This document shows positions 11,459 to 22,659 of a stretch of DNA of 64,000 nucleotides, in pieces. The notes beneath the pieces are model-generated. The model was not told the DNA's origin. It saw only the letters and a list, made by a program, of their open reading frames with translations, and did not search any database. Position 1 is the stretch's first letter. Every line of letters begins with the position of its first letter. The stretch is taken from assembly GCA_021030905.1 (NCBI GenBank), contig JAGFMI010000002.1:2046001-2110000 (forward strand), written 5' to 3'. A program made the translations under genes and the position numbers. Source of the stretch: Pyrenula massariospora (taxonomy: Eukaryota; Ascomycota; Eurotiomycetes; Pyrenulales; Pyrenulaceae).

Positions 11459-12918
11459 TTTGACAGATTATTTGCATACTCGAGGTGGTGTATTTGTGGA
11501 TTTAAAAGCGATTCGTCTTCCTGCTTTATTCTGTCTTTCCCGTCTTGTCCTTCCTCGTTGCTTGGTTGCTGAACCATTGTTGTTCCACCTGTACTCTAGA
11601 CATTCATCTTCTCCATAAGAATCATTCCTTTTTTTTGATTTTTTCTCTTGTCTCGGCTCTTTCCGCTTTCTCAACTTTCTGCCCAACAGGCTGCCTGGCA
11701 GTCTTTCCAGTCGTATCATTCCTCCCTTCAGGACGGCTGCCCTGCACTCAAAGCTCGAACAAAGCGACTTTCAGCAGATTTTTGCTGCGTCTAGATCTCG
11801 ATTTAATTCGTTTCCAAGCTCTTGACTGGGAGAAGCTACGATGCTGACGAGGTCACAGTCATGCTGCACCATTAATTAAGCTTCGCATTCCGATTTTGTG
11901 TTCCAGTTGCAGTGAGACTTGACATTTAAGATCAACGCACTAAAAGCAGCGTTTCGAAATAAGATAGGACCACAAATTGGAAGGCTATGTTACCCTGGAT
12001 TTTTCAGATGCGGATATCTGCGGGGCTGCTTCAGGTGTTCAGGGCCGTTCACTATATCTGGTCAATCAATCACAGTAGAGTGAAAACCAGCCATGCGTAT
12101 ACTATCTTCCAAGATCTAGTTAGTGGGAGTTTGATCTTGATGGAACTGGCTCTTATTGGCATGTGCGAATGTCATTAAGATGCCCTCACGTGAACTTGAG
12201 AGCTTTCTCGACGGGCTCGGAAGAATGAGCGAAGCCGAGCAGCGTTATGATATGTCGATCACTATCTTGGAGAGGCAGATAGATCGATTAATTGAGGCTA
12301 TGAAAGCCGGTTCTACATTGATATTATAGGAAATTGTCGGATACTAGGTATTTGAGGAGGGTGAGCTGCGTAGGATCATTGAAGAAATCACTGGCTCATC
12401 TCGGAATTATCAAAGTGGAAGCGTAACGACAACCACGTATTTCTGCATGTTCTGAGCACCAGGAATCATTTTAAACACAACAAGCAGTGGTGTAGAAAAT
12501 GCTGCTATAATTGGGCGCGGTCAAGTAACCTCGTGGATAAGGCAGCTTGTGGCTTCTCGTGCCGCGGTCGCCGACAGGGGATAATAATAGATAAGATGTA
12601 AACCTCGTACTTCCATATGAACACGGGGGGCCTCACCTACCTAAGGAAGGAGATGGATAGGGAGGAGGTTGATGGGCGGAAGCTGTTCATACAAGTTGCA
12701 TCTTGCGCGGCTTCTTGAGGTATTCTTCCCAACCTCCTCCTGCCACGTTAGCGGGACCCTGTACCCCACGCACTTTTTGCGGCGCTCCAGATTTCCTCCC
12801 CTGACCGTACCGCCTAATCCACCCCCTTATATTAGCCCAGGGAATATCCCTCTTTTGTTCTCCCGCCAGAAATCCCCGCCAAAGCATCTTTTCTAGCATC
12901 GTAACCCTCGAATTCACT
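11459..12918. other. Mostly gene-free stretch
   Basis: Apart from the small frame at 12180-12329 nothing is supported. The 11.5-11.8 kb part is pyrimidine-rich. The 12.66-12.9 kb part is the C-rich promoter of the thioesterase gene. Confidence 0.4.
12180..12329 (+). other. Small helical ORF, 49 aa, possible gene remnant
   Basis: ATG at 12180. The product is charged and helix-forming (MPSRELESFLDGLGRMSEAE, then RQIDRLIEAMKAG). A second open stretch shortly downstream (from about 12353) reads EEGELRRIIEEITGSSRNYQ in another frame. The two could be pieces of one small coiled-coil gene, but no intron joins them cleanly. It is not recognised and may be chance or a relic. Confidence 0.25.
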
Positions 12919-13506
12919 ATGTCCTCGATTTCCCACCCTTTCGTTGACGAACCTGTCACTCCGGCCACACGCGCTGCCTTTAGCGCTTATCCATGGTGCA
13001 CCGCCCTCCTCTCCGACCCTTCTTACATTCCCGTTCAAACCATCAGCCAGCACCCCCCGCCCGGCGCCCCTTCGGCCTTTATGTCCGTCACACTTCGCGC
13101 TCCGGACGCTCTCATTGCCATCCAATCTCTTTATCTCCCGCCTTCAGCCCCCCACGAGTCTCGCCAACCCTCAGGTACGCTCGGCGGCGAGCTGCACACC
13201 CTGTACGCCCTTGGTGCCGGCCTCAGCGGACACGAGCATATTGCACACGGCGGGCTTACCGCGACGCTTTTGGACCAACAGACGGGGTCACTGTTGATCG
13301 CCGATCCAGCGATGGCACATCCGCGGACGGTGTTTTGCCATGTGCAGTACGTGCGAGCGGTGAAGGTGCCCGGTGCAGTGAGGGTCAGGGCGTGGAGAGA
13401 AAAAGCAGATGGACGAAAACATTGGGTGAAAGCGGAGATGGAGGGTGAAGAGGGAGTACTGGCCTCTGCGGAGTCGATGTTCCTGAATAGCAAGGCGCGG
13501 TTGTAG
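12919..13506 (+). CDS. Hotdog-fold acyl-CoA thioesterase (4HBT/PaaI type), 195 aa
   Basis: Single-exon gene of the usual size for this family. The motif GHEHIAHGGLTATLLDQ (residues about 104-120) is the hotdog-helix signature of 4HBT/PaaI-like thioesterases. It has the HGG turn and a downstream acidic residue (D119) in the catalytic neighbourhood. The second half, with VFCHVQYVRAVKVPGAVRVR, matches the central beta strand that follows. These enzymes hydrolyse acyl-CoA to acid plus CoA. The protein ends in ARL, a good match to the peroxisomal PTS1 consensus ([SAC][KRH][LM]), so a peroxisomal role in acyl-CoA turnover is inferred. The start ATG has a good context and sits just after a C-rich promoter. 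Confidence 0.87.
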   Translation: MSSISHPFVDEPVTPATRAAFSAYPWCTALLSDPSYIPVQTISQHPPPGAPSAFMSVTLRAPDALIAIQSLYLPPSAPHESRQPSGTLGGELHTLYALGAGLSGHEHIAHGGLTATLLDQQTGSLLIADPAMAHPRTVFCHVQYVRAVKVPGAVRVRAWREKADGRKHWVKAEMEGEEGVLASAESMFLNSKARL

Positions 13507-13809
13507 GCGAGGGGCACGGCACTAAGGGAGTTGGGTTGACCCAAACGAAACTAGGCTGGCGCGCCGTTGACAAGAAGCCGGAGCGGATTAGGGCATTGAC
13601 AAAAAGACTTGGCTCATAGACTGAGGGACGAATGAGGCCCCGATGGCTATACCTCTTGGTGCGCACGCTGGCGTCGACTGGGAAGGAATGGATTATATAT
13701 CGATGCTCCGGCTATGTTCTCTTTAAAGCTAACGGCATATACCAAGGCCATCGCTAAAGCTCAAATCTATAAAAGAGGATTTAAATCATTACCACATATT
13801 GACGAAAGG
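13507..13809. other. Short spacer
   Basis: The region between the thioesterase stop and the prenyltransferase relic shows nothing beyond short frames. Confidence 0.4.
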
Positions 13810-14753
13810 GACTAGGTGAAACCACAGACTAAGGCTATCTGGCTCTTGCAAAGCGGCAAAGAAAACACCGACGCCATCAACTGTCCCTACTGGTCTAAGG
13901 TCTTTCGGTCTGCTTACACGTCCCGCCTGGCCAGTAGCCTACTCGCCGCGAGCCCACTGATTGCCACCGGTAGCAGATAGCTCTCGGCGCCTAGCATCCA
14001 CCACGCCGGCGATACCGACGACCAGAACATAATGCTCGATGCCGTCATCCAGCGCATGAGATTGTCGCCTCAAACCATCTGCGCCATCTGGCGACCTTTC
14101 TTTAGATCGCCCGCTTGGCCTCGAAAATCTTGGATTTGCAGCGTCGTGAAGATGATCAAGCCGACTGTTAGCAGCCAGTGCTATCATATGGAATTAAGTG
14201 TATGACCGGCGATCCCGTAGGCGACATGTGTGACTCCGATGCTCCAGATTGTTATGCCAGACTCGTTAATGAAGTTGCGCACGACTTAGTCCTCGTCGGC
14301 CCCTTTGAGGTCTTTATACATCCAGTCCAGCAGCATGCCCATCAGAGCTTGATCTCTAGCCTTGAGGAGCAGAGTAGCGGAGTGGACGGCGAGAATCGCG
14401 CAAAGGGGAAGCATTCGATCTTGAGAGACTAAGAGCCGTTGCGTCGACATGGGCCGCCACAGCTTGTTGGTAGTGTCCTTCAGCGTCGAATTTTCGAGAC
14501 GTTGGTTGGCGATCATAAAGATTAGGATAACTAGCCACATCTAGAGAGTAGCTTGAGGAACTCGGACAGCAATCGACGCTAGATCATGGGTCGAATTCGT
14601 CGTCATTGCCGGTCTAGAAAGCACACCGAAGATGCTAAAAGCGGCCCACGGGTGGACTATAGTTTTATGCTCGCTGACGATGAATAGGTATAATGTACGA
14701 ACGTGAATGGCTACAGCAGGTAGGATAGGTTTTCTATGAACGCTCGTTATCAT
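13810..14753 (-). pseudogene. UbiA-family prenyltransferase pseudogene
   Basis: One continuous minus-strand frame from 14753 to about 13880 reads as a fungal UbiA (PF01040) protein but is cut by stop codons and shows no frameshift. Recognisable blocks in order are HVRTLYLFIVSEHKTIVHPW, then FMIANQRLENSTLKDTTNKL-WRPM (the usual DxxNKPWRP site, here TTNKLWRP), RNFINESGITIWSIG, the second signature LQIQDFRGQAGDLKKGR, and a final SGLAASRLLARR helix. UbiA enzymes are multi-pass membrane proteins that move prenyl chains onto aromatic or terpenoid acceptors. In-frame stops fall at 14541-14543, 14286-14288, 14181-14186 (two), 14070-14072 and 13914-13916. Several stand where family members have Trp or Gln, consistent with C-to-T type mutation. 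The aspartates of the first motif are also partly lost. Confidence 0.75.
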
Positions 14754-17700
14754 TGACTCCTAGGACCAAAATGATGTCTAACTTAGGGACGCAGTCCTCG
14801 ACAAAACACGAAAGGGTCGCATGTCGCGTGAAGTGTGCTACACTTTCTATTGAAGAGCACAAGAAGTAAAGGCTTTGACATTAGATGAACCGAATAAATT
14901 GGATTGAGTACTCGATGAATTGAAGGCACGGATTTTTTTCAATTGTGCTGTTCTTAAAAGATGTGCCAATATATGCCTATTCTCACCAAGTCACACCTGG
15001 CGTTCATGTCTGCGTGTTAGCTGTATAAGATCGATCCCATGAGCAAACACTGCTGAATAAGCCGAGCTCTGGAGCGTGACGTCGAGCTACATTATCAACG
15101 AAGCAAAGGGAGCCAATGACCTGGACGCGACCCAAATACTGTCTCCTTTAGTCCGGCGTTGCCTGAAATCCTTACCCGCGCATTGCAAGACCTCCGTATC
15201 CTGCTTATGCATGCCAGCGACGCCACGTCGGTCAATGGATGTGACAGCAACCCGGCGTGAGGAAGCCGTGACCTTTAATCACTCGTCCTCCATGTTTTGG
15301 TAGCAGAAGACTCTACTCAAAAATTTATGAAAGCCTCCAAACAGCATAGAAGAGAGTTGTAGGATCATCAGTCTTGTTTCATCAGACATCTTCAGAATTT
15401 GAGAGAAGAGCATGTCTCCTCACTGATTTGTATAGTCTTCTGTACCCTCTCGACCGCGCAGGAGAATCATCATGGAGCCGTCAACCTCGAACCGCATTCT
15501 ATGTGTAGCTTGGATTCCATACCTTGCTGTAGCCTTGTGCGGCGACGTACGAATTTTCTTCGTCCAAGACTTCATAGCAAGCTGACTCACGGCATATTAG
15601 ACTAAGGCTCGCAGGGTCTTGTCCGTATTGTCATAGTCAAGGTCTTGAGATCCACACAAATCGCAGTAAGTCATAAACTATGAACGTAAAAAAGAGATGA
15701 AAATGAAGCTCGAGCACGTATAGAGCGAACAGCGCTAGGAAACATGATATTCTGTTGCGCCAACCAGATCAGCTCGGTCGTGACAGATACCGTCCTCAAG
15801 GCTATCTCCTATGAAATTAAAATTGAAATGTCCTACATATGATTCGCGTTATTCCCCAGCAGGCTTGGGGTAGGGTGATAGGACACATGAGCTATGGGAA
15901 ATCATCAGGCTCTGCTTGCATATATTGCTGCAATCCCTCCCATTTTGCTGTGACTGCATACTTTGTAAAATTGTGTCATTCGCTTGCGCGGCTGATTTTA
16001 TCATCGTATCGGTTGTCCGATTTTAAATATCATTGCTTCTTTTCAACTACCGTCTCTGGAGTTGTACAGCCCAAGCAGGGTTGGGACGGCTGAGCCTACT
16101 CCGATTAAAAAGCAAGCACATTTGCAATCGAATCACCGGTCATAAGCCTTCAGAAGCAGTCTTCTTGAGCGACATGCGGCAGTGAGATGGCATATCTTCT
16201 TTGAAGGAAACGACAGGAGTGAACATGAGCCTTTAGCACTACATAACCATAAAATTTGGTTATCATCTTGAATCCTGAGCGGCGTAAGTTCGGCCCGCAC
16301 GTAATGGTACAAAAAGTCTTCTGCTTAGATAGTCGATTAGAACGGCGAATCTGGCCTTCCTTTTGATGCTTCTGCCGGTTCAGTCGCGGCATAGGAGTAC
16401 TAGACTCGCACTGACACGGGAACTCTTGCGCAATCAACGCGCAATCGCTTCAATTTCTATCGCACGAGCACCCTACTACTATCGTATGGGCAAAGTTTGG
16501 TCAAGTACTGTAGCCAAGCATTTTTCGGCCCGAAGGTCTAGCGACTTGCCAAAAATTTGATGCCGTCCGATAGACGGCACGAGCTCTGCCGTTTGGTTAC
16601 ACTTAGCCGACTTAGACCTACCACGCATGCAGATTTCAGCCGTGTCAGCCCTGAAACGAAGACGGCTTATCATCAGGGGCGTGTGCCACCCAAATATGCG
16701 GGTAAAGGCTGTTTATACTAATGATGTGGTGCGTTGTGAGCCTTGTTGCCCGAAATTCCTGACAAGTGAGCTCCCCTGCGACTCCAGGTAGAGGTGCAGC
16801 CAGGAAACGAGAGCTCGAGAGCCCTAGATCCAAAACATCCCGCGGAAGTGTACGCAGTGTGGACTACACAGCGGAAAGAGCACGAGCTTGCATCATGAGA
16901 GCTGAGGTCTGTCCCGAAAGCTGAGATACCCTAGACAGTGGCATTGCCTTCAAATTTGAGCTCTCAGCACCTGACTTCAAATTCAAAAGCAACGCTGACT
17001 GAAGGCAACATCCGCCTCCCAACAAAGGAGAAAATCGATTTTGGCCTGAGTAACCATCCCTGCCGCTGCAAATTATGGGACGAATTCTTACATCTATCAG
17101 CGTTCTGACGTGAACACACAAGATATACAGAGCTCAGTGTGCTAAGGCTTTGCATACGAGTCCTCACTTATCCTTTTTGTACTACGCACCCATTATCCAT
17201 TCACAAACTCACAAATGTTTTTATAGGTCCCATATTAACTTGCGACTTTTCCGGTCGACCTAATATCCGGGCTAGTACAGGCAAACATGGAACCGATCGG
17301 AAAAGTGGTGTAATTTTGATACACGTGGTGCTTATCACTGACTGGCCCCCTCCACTATTTGATTCTGTGCTCTTGTCATGACACAGCGAGGATAGGTAAC
17401 CAATATTCTCGTTGTCACAAGCGTAGTACCTTACAGAGCATCCCAAGTCAAGCTATACATACTACTGACGAAATAGAATTACTGTATCATGGATGTCCTG
17501 GCATGTTTACTCTAGGACAAGCCACAATCTGATCTGGACCCTGATACCTGCTTACCTTCTCATGCTGGCCCCAAGTAGGCTACCTTTGTACAACGCGCTA
17601 GGAGCCAATCCTATCGCTCGTTCGCTCCATAAGTGAGGGATTGCGGGTAGATCTGATAACTCCTAATTTCCAGCCCCCTGTCTAGAACATCACTCTTTGT

Positions 17701-18021
17701 GACGTCGATATTTGCCATCTACGGATACGCCATTCGAACACCTCCCATTCCTTAAAGGCGTAGCTTAGCCAATCTTTGGGCTTTGTCACCAATATCAGAA
17801 CCGTAGCCAGCTATCTACCTTATCTCAAAGCTTGACCCTTTTTGGAGATAGTCTTTGAGGCAGCATTATGCTCTGTCGTGACGTATCTGATTGACAGCAT
17901 TGGTGCCTCCTCAGCATATCTTGGATGTGCTACGATTTCTAGCACACAATCTCGTACCATTTCTCGGCCTTTTTTGCCATCTCTCTTTCTCTACTTGCAA
18001 TCTTCAGCATCTGTCAACGAG
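14754..18021. other. 3.3-kb gene-free stretch
   Basis: Only frames below about 95 codons occur and none has a family signature. A piece near 15120-15240 reads FSPALPEILTRALQDLRILL in one plus frame and looks coding-like, but it is too short to assign. The last 200 bases are the promoter of the Rhodopsin_dom gene. Confidence 0.4.
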
Positions 18022-19221
18022 ATGTCGATAACATCGGCAGATATTCAGTATCAGGAGGCGCATGCCAGTGATACGGCTGTTCCCCGTCTTATCACCGTTT
18101 TCATCATCTGCTTCATTATTTCTTATGCTGCAATCCTCCTTAGATTTTTATCGCGACGGCTCAGTAGAACTAAGCTTTGGACAGATGACTGGCTTATATT
18201 GTTGTCATCGGTAAATTGACTCATGCAAATATAATGACGAACCTGACGCTGACATTCCGCTCTACAGCTGTTCACCACAGCGTATTTGTCAGTCAACACC
18301 TATTTGACGCAGATTGGCCTAGGAAGACATGCAATTTTGATCAAAAACCTTAAAAGGTTCGTTGTGGTATGTGAGACTATGGACCTTTTGGCGCATTATT
18401 AACAACGTAAAGGGTTATACGCTGGCTGAAGTACTCTATACTATTACCATTTTCACTGTCAAATTATCCACACTCTTCCTTTGGCACCGCCTCTTCCCCG
18501 GCCATGGATTTACAATTTCGCTTTACATTATTGGAGGTATCCTCAGTGCGTATTCCATTACCCAGATGGTCTGCATTGTTACGCAATGTGTTCCTCTGAG
18601 TTCCTTGTGGGATTCGACAATCAAGGGAACTTGCGTAGATCTCAAGACCGTCGTCGTGGTGTGCAGCTCATTCAACATTGCCACCGACTTCTGCATTATT
18701 ATCCTGCCAATCTTCCAGCTCTGGAATCTCAAAATCAATGCCAAGAAAAAGTTACAGCTTACCGTCATGTTCTGCCTTGGTGGTTTTGTCTTGATTATCA
18801 GCGTTATTCGTATACCCCAGCTCCTTGAGATTTCCCAGACCGATACAAGCTGCAAGTACTTTGATCTGAGACTAATTTCAATTACTAATTAAACCCAGGG
18901 ACCTTTACCAACCCCGCTATATGGACATCGCTGGAGTGCGCTGTGGCCGCCCTCAGCGCCTGTCTACCCACAATGCGACCCCTCTTCGCGCGGCTGGTCG
19001 GCCATAAACCCGAAAACTCCAGGAGTACAGCCTACGTGCAAAATAAATCCAACAAGCCCACATATGGGGGCCGAACCATGAAGTCGCAATGGCCTGATGA
19101 ATCCATGACCGATACTCAGCCGATTGTTAGGGACGAGCTGTCGAGCCACCGGCCTTACATCCCGCTTGAAGAAGTCTCCAATCGCTCAAACTTAGAGCAT
19201 CAGTCATGCGAAAATGCATGA
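18022..19221 (+). CDS. Seven-TM Rhodopsin_dom integral membrane protein, 349 aa
   Basis: Four exons: 18022-18210, 18268-18366, 18413-18851 and 18899-19221, total 1050 nt. Seven hydrophobic helices can be placed: LITVFIICFIISYAAILL, WLILLSSLFTTAYLSV, TLAEVLYTITIFTVKLSTLF, FTISLYIIGGILSAYS, VVVCSSFNIATDFCIIIL, LQLTVMFCLGGFVLIISVI and IWTSLECAVAALSACLP. Family landmarks include the DDW after helix 1, QIGLGRH, and a DTSW before helix 7 followed by LPTMRPLF. This is the fungal Rhodopsin_dom family (PF20684), often called SAT4- or PTH11-like. It is presumed to act at the plasma membrane, but ligands are unknown. The third intron (18852-18898) starts with GC (GCAAGT). It is the only junction found that gives the conserved DTSW and keeps the frame. 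Confidence 0.88.
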
Positions 19222-20035
19222 AGCATTCCACTTTGCGAAGGCCCGAAGATGTTAAAACTCAAGTGTTTGGCAGGTCTCTGCGTGGTGGTGCAACGATATT
19301 TGTAAGGAATTAGTTCCAATAGAGGCGTGGGTAGGTGTAGTATTGAAGACTCGGGTCAAATGCTAATAGATAGACACTCGGAGAAGGTTTCTGGTTCAAA
19401 CAATAATTGTTTTGTCCGAAAATGTTTCCGTATATTAGTTATCTTCATGATTGATATCCCTACTACGATACCAAGCGGCTGTTGTATGTCTTAGAGTCGC
19501 AGTCAAGGCTCAACCTCCACACTTGCACACTCTGGCTCTTGACTAGCCTATATCTGGCCACTTGGAAACGTCATGCAAACGCCATATGTAGGAGCACACG
19601 CAGAAGACTGGCGTATACCCTTGATAGGCACATTATCGATGCCATCTGTCACTTACAGCTGAAAGCTAGCCAGAGGCTAGAGGCTCTTCAAGGCGAGACA
19701 ATGATCCTGTAGCTTTATGAGATGGATCCATTGCCCTCGCGCTAATCTCTCCTTATCTCAACATTTCTTTCGTGCCATAGTCACGCTGGCAACCAAAAGT
19801 GAAATCTTGTAGCATGCCAAGGCATTACATCTTGTCGGGATATTATTACATGTGCAAACATACATCCTCTATGTGATTGTACTCTACGAGCGTATGGCAG
19901 TCCATACTTCTGTGCAAGAAGCGTACATGCTTGGCCGCAGCTACAAGGCATCTAAAAGATAGCTCCCTCTCCCTCAACGTCAGACATGACCATGCGCTGA
20001 CTAATGGGTTGTGCAGGTTACATCTCTAACATTAG
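19222..20035. other. Intergenic stretch
   Basis: No supported gene. Confidence 0.4.
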
Positions 20036-21159
20036 ATGTGGGGCCAACGGCTGGGGTGGCAACTGCACCCGAAGATTGCGGTACCTAAGGAGGGGTTGAG
20101 TGTCGTAGACATTGGGTGCGGGAATGCGTGGGTCGTGAATTTCTTTTGCTGTTCTGCTGGTCAATATGTCATGTGGCGGCCACTGGGTGGGAAAAAGTGC
20201 TCAACACACGGCTTTGTAAGATCCTGGTGGCAGCTAACGCTCATGGACGCGTTGCCGATGGGTTAGATAGACTGCTATTAGTGTTTTCTTTTCATTTAAA
20301 GCAGTGTTAGAATGGGTCTTATTGGCCTAAGTCTGTCTAGAAAGACCAAAATACCAAATAGGCAGCTCTACAACTACGTCATCCTCAGAGACACGTTATG
20401 CTGTCCATCAGCCAATCGAGCGGCGTTTCTACACGCAATCTTGGTTCGAAAACAGGCCCCAGACTCGCTAACCTACTAGTCCCAGATGCTGGCGACTCGA
20501 ACTCTCCTGCCAAATCCCCAAGACCTGGCGCCTCCACGGCCTCGATGATTCCGTAGCTAACTTTCACCGCCAAAGAATACCTCTCCTCCAACACCAGGCT
20601 CCGGCAATGCGACGTCTTCGCCCCCATCCCCGACTCCCTCAACGGCCCGATTTGACCTCGTGCCCGTCCGCGCCTTTTGCGTCGTCGTCAAGGGCGGCGG
20701 TCCCAACCCCTCACCGCAAACCTCATGAAGCTCCTCAAGCCTGGCGGCTACGTGCAATGGGACGAAGCGGACTGCGCTTCCTTTAACGCACATGTCCCAA
20801 ACGTCCACACTTCGAACGCCAAGGCTGCCGCGCTTCTTGACAGCTGGTAGAGCTTCGCACGCAAGAGCGATCTGAAGTTCAAGTGGCTATCTGATTTGCC
20901 CGGTTTTTTGCGCACATACGGTCTGACCATAAGGGACACCTTCCGCCTGCCGATTTCCGACGACCTGCGTAGGCCGAGTACGGAGAATTTTGTGATGGCT
21001 CTTGAAGAGATTGGGCGCCTGGCGAGTTGTCGTGATCCGGAGCTGCTGGGGACGCCGCGGGAGTAGGAAGAGTTGTTTCACGGGCTTATCGAGGAGGTGG
21101 GGCGCGGTGTGACGGTCAGTGTGGATATGCCGGTCGCTCTTGGGCAGAAGGAGAAGTGA
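20036..21159 (+). pseudogene. SAM-dependent methyltransferase pseudogene (LaeA/UMTA-like type)
   Basis: Pieces of a class I methyltransferase lie in order on the plus strand. They are LHPKIAVPKEGLSVVDIGCG (motif I, 20.05-20.13 kb), YLSSNTRLRQCDVFAPIPD (about 20578-20635), FDLVPVRAFCVVVKGGG, then LMKLLKPGGYVQWDEADC (post-motif III) and a C-terminal part with LRTYGLTIRDTFRLPISDD. The pieces switch frame after DSLNGP and again after GGGPNP. In the C-terminal part TAG codons interrupt after ALLDSW and after GTPRE. The segment between motif I and 20.45 kb is not recognisable. The arrangement matches fungal secondary-metabolism or LaeA-like methyltransferases, which take SAM as donor. It is not expected to make a working enzyme. 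Confidence 0.72.
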
Positions 21160-22362
21160 AGACGTGGATGGTGTGCTGAGGATCTGGGTAACTTGCAGAC
21201 ACCATCACTGGATCGTGAGATATTCGTCGCCAAGTAGGTTCGACGAGATTTAGAACCACGAGACCCTCAACTCCAGTACCTTGTACTTGTTAATCATTTC
21301 AAATTATCATATACATACCCTTCAAACGCAACAAGCGTCGATCACCAAACCATTCCCGCCTTGTAATTCTCAGATCTAACTCATGACCCAGCTCACCAAT
21401 ACTCACGAAAGCCGTCCTTGAGACCAGCAAAACCCCCTACCATGACCATCGCAGCCAAAAAAGCGCCAATAACAAACCCTTGAACAAGGCGACATCGCAT
21501 ACAACTCAGGTGCGCCACATCATCTCCTCGAGTCAATTGCTACCGCCCCCTTGAAACTCCCCCTTCGACGTACAGCCTTCTCACTGCATCTCAGACACAG
21601 ACAATAGGCGACAGACGAAGCACAATCAACCCCTTACTTCTTTGTTTTTATCCTCATTCCTTGGCTGGCTATGCACTGATCATCTCTTTTCCTACAGTGA
21701 ATTCTTGCTCTGTAGCTCCGGAATCGGGAGGGATATATAGTGGACTCCGATGCTATTGACGGCCTCTAATTTGAAACGGCGTCGCTCGGTGGAAGTGTGA
21801 GTACGGCTGCACGGGAATGTGCGAGGGTGGAGATTGCGTCGGTGTCAACAGTCGATATATATGCGATAACAAGTGTAGCGATGACCGGCGTTGTAAAGTC
21901 AATATTTAGCATGGGTGGTAGAATTCGCCGGGCGGAAAGGAAAAACTTTTGCAACAAAAATGAGGAATATGGGGTTTGCCACTGAAACATGTGCTACGGA
22001 TTTTCCAGCCTTTGTGATATGGAGGACTGTGCTGGTGTTCTCAACCTGGACCTAAATGAATTCGGAATGCGGACGGTAGGGAGACGGTCTGAATACACGT
22101 AGATTGTCGTTCTGGCGAACATGTATAGCAGGTTTGGCGCTCGTTAAGCTCAGCTATTTCGAAAATGTAGGTCACAAAGGTTTCATTTCAAAAATCTTTT
22201 TGGGATGACTAATTGTCTATCAGTTCTGGTAGCATTGTCTGAAGCACTTCAACACTGGCAGCACTTGCAGTACGTACTTCCTCCACAATTGCCCTCCTAG
22301 TATTACAAAGCCGGTCAGTGATTTGAAAGACAATTTGAAACTTCTCTATGACGTTACTATCC
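21160..22362. other. Intergenic stretch
   Basis: No supported gene; only mirror-image short frames around 21770-21990. Confidence 0.4.
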
Positions 22363-22659
22363 TCAGCCCAACGTCTCGGAGACGCCGCTTGTGCAGATCC
22401 TCGGGTTCACCCTCTCTGATTAAAGGAAAAGATTCAAAGCAGAAAGACTTACCGTGCAGCAGCATCCGCAGAGACACCACCAGCCGCAATCGCGCTTGTC
22501 CAACCGGCTCACAAGTGCGAAGTCGTCTCTTTTCTCAATACATTCTTCGGCTCTTGGTTCAAGGCCAAGGGCCTGCGGCGATATAATGCCTGGTGGCATG
22601 GCTACTGCGCGAGAGGCGGAAAGGGCCAGGATGGTCGCTGGAACGAATTTGAAATGCAT
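22363..22659 (-). CDS. Small secreted Cys/Trp-rich peptide precursor with Lys-Arg processing sites
   Basis: The ATG at 22659 has an optimal context (GGCCACCATGC). Exon 1 (22659-22453) encodes 69 residues: a signal peptide (MHFKFVPATILALSASRAVA), a short pro-region, and then two Lys-Arg sites, EKR-DDFALVSRLDKR. The second releases a segment starting DCGWWCLCGCCCT. A good donor (GTAAGT) follows. The best reading uses a 39-nt intron ending at 22414 and a short exon 2 (22413-22363) coding RVNPRICTSGVSETLG, total 85 aa. This intron is short for fungi, so the 3' end is uncertain. Kex2 cleaves after Lys-Arg in the Golgi, so a mature Cys-rich peptide is predicted. It is not a family that was recognised. 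It could be a small effector-like or antimicrobial peptide, or a precursor of a modified peptide. Confidence 0.55.
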
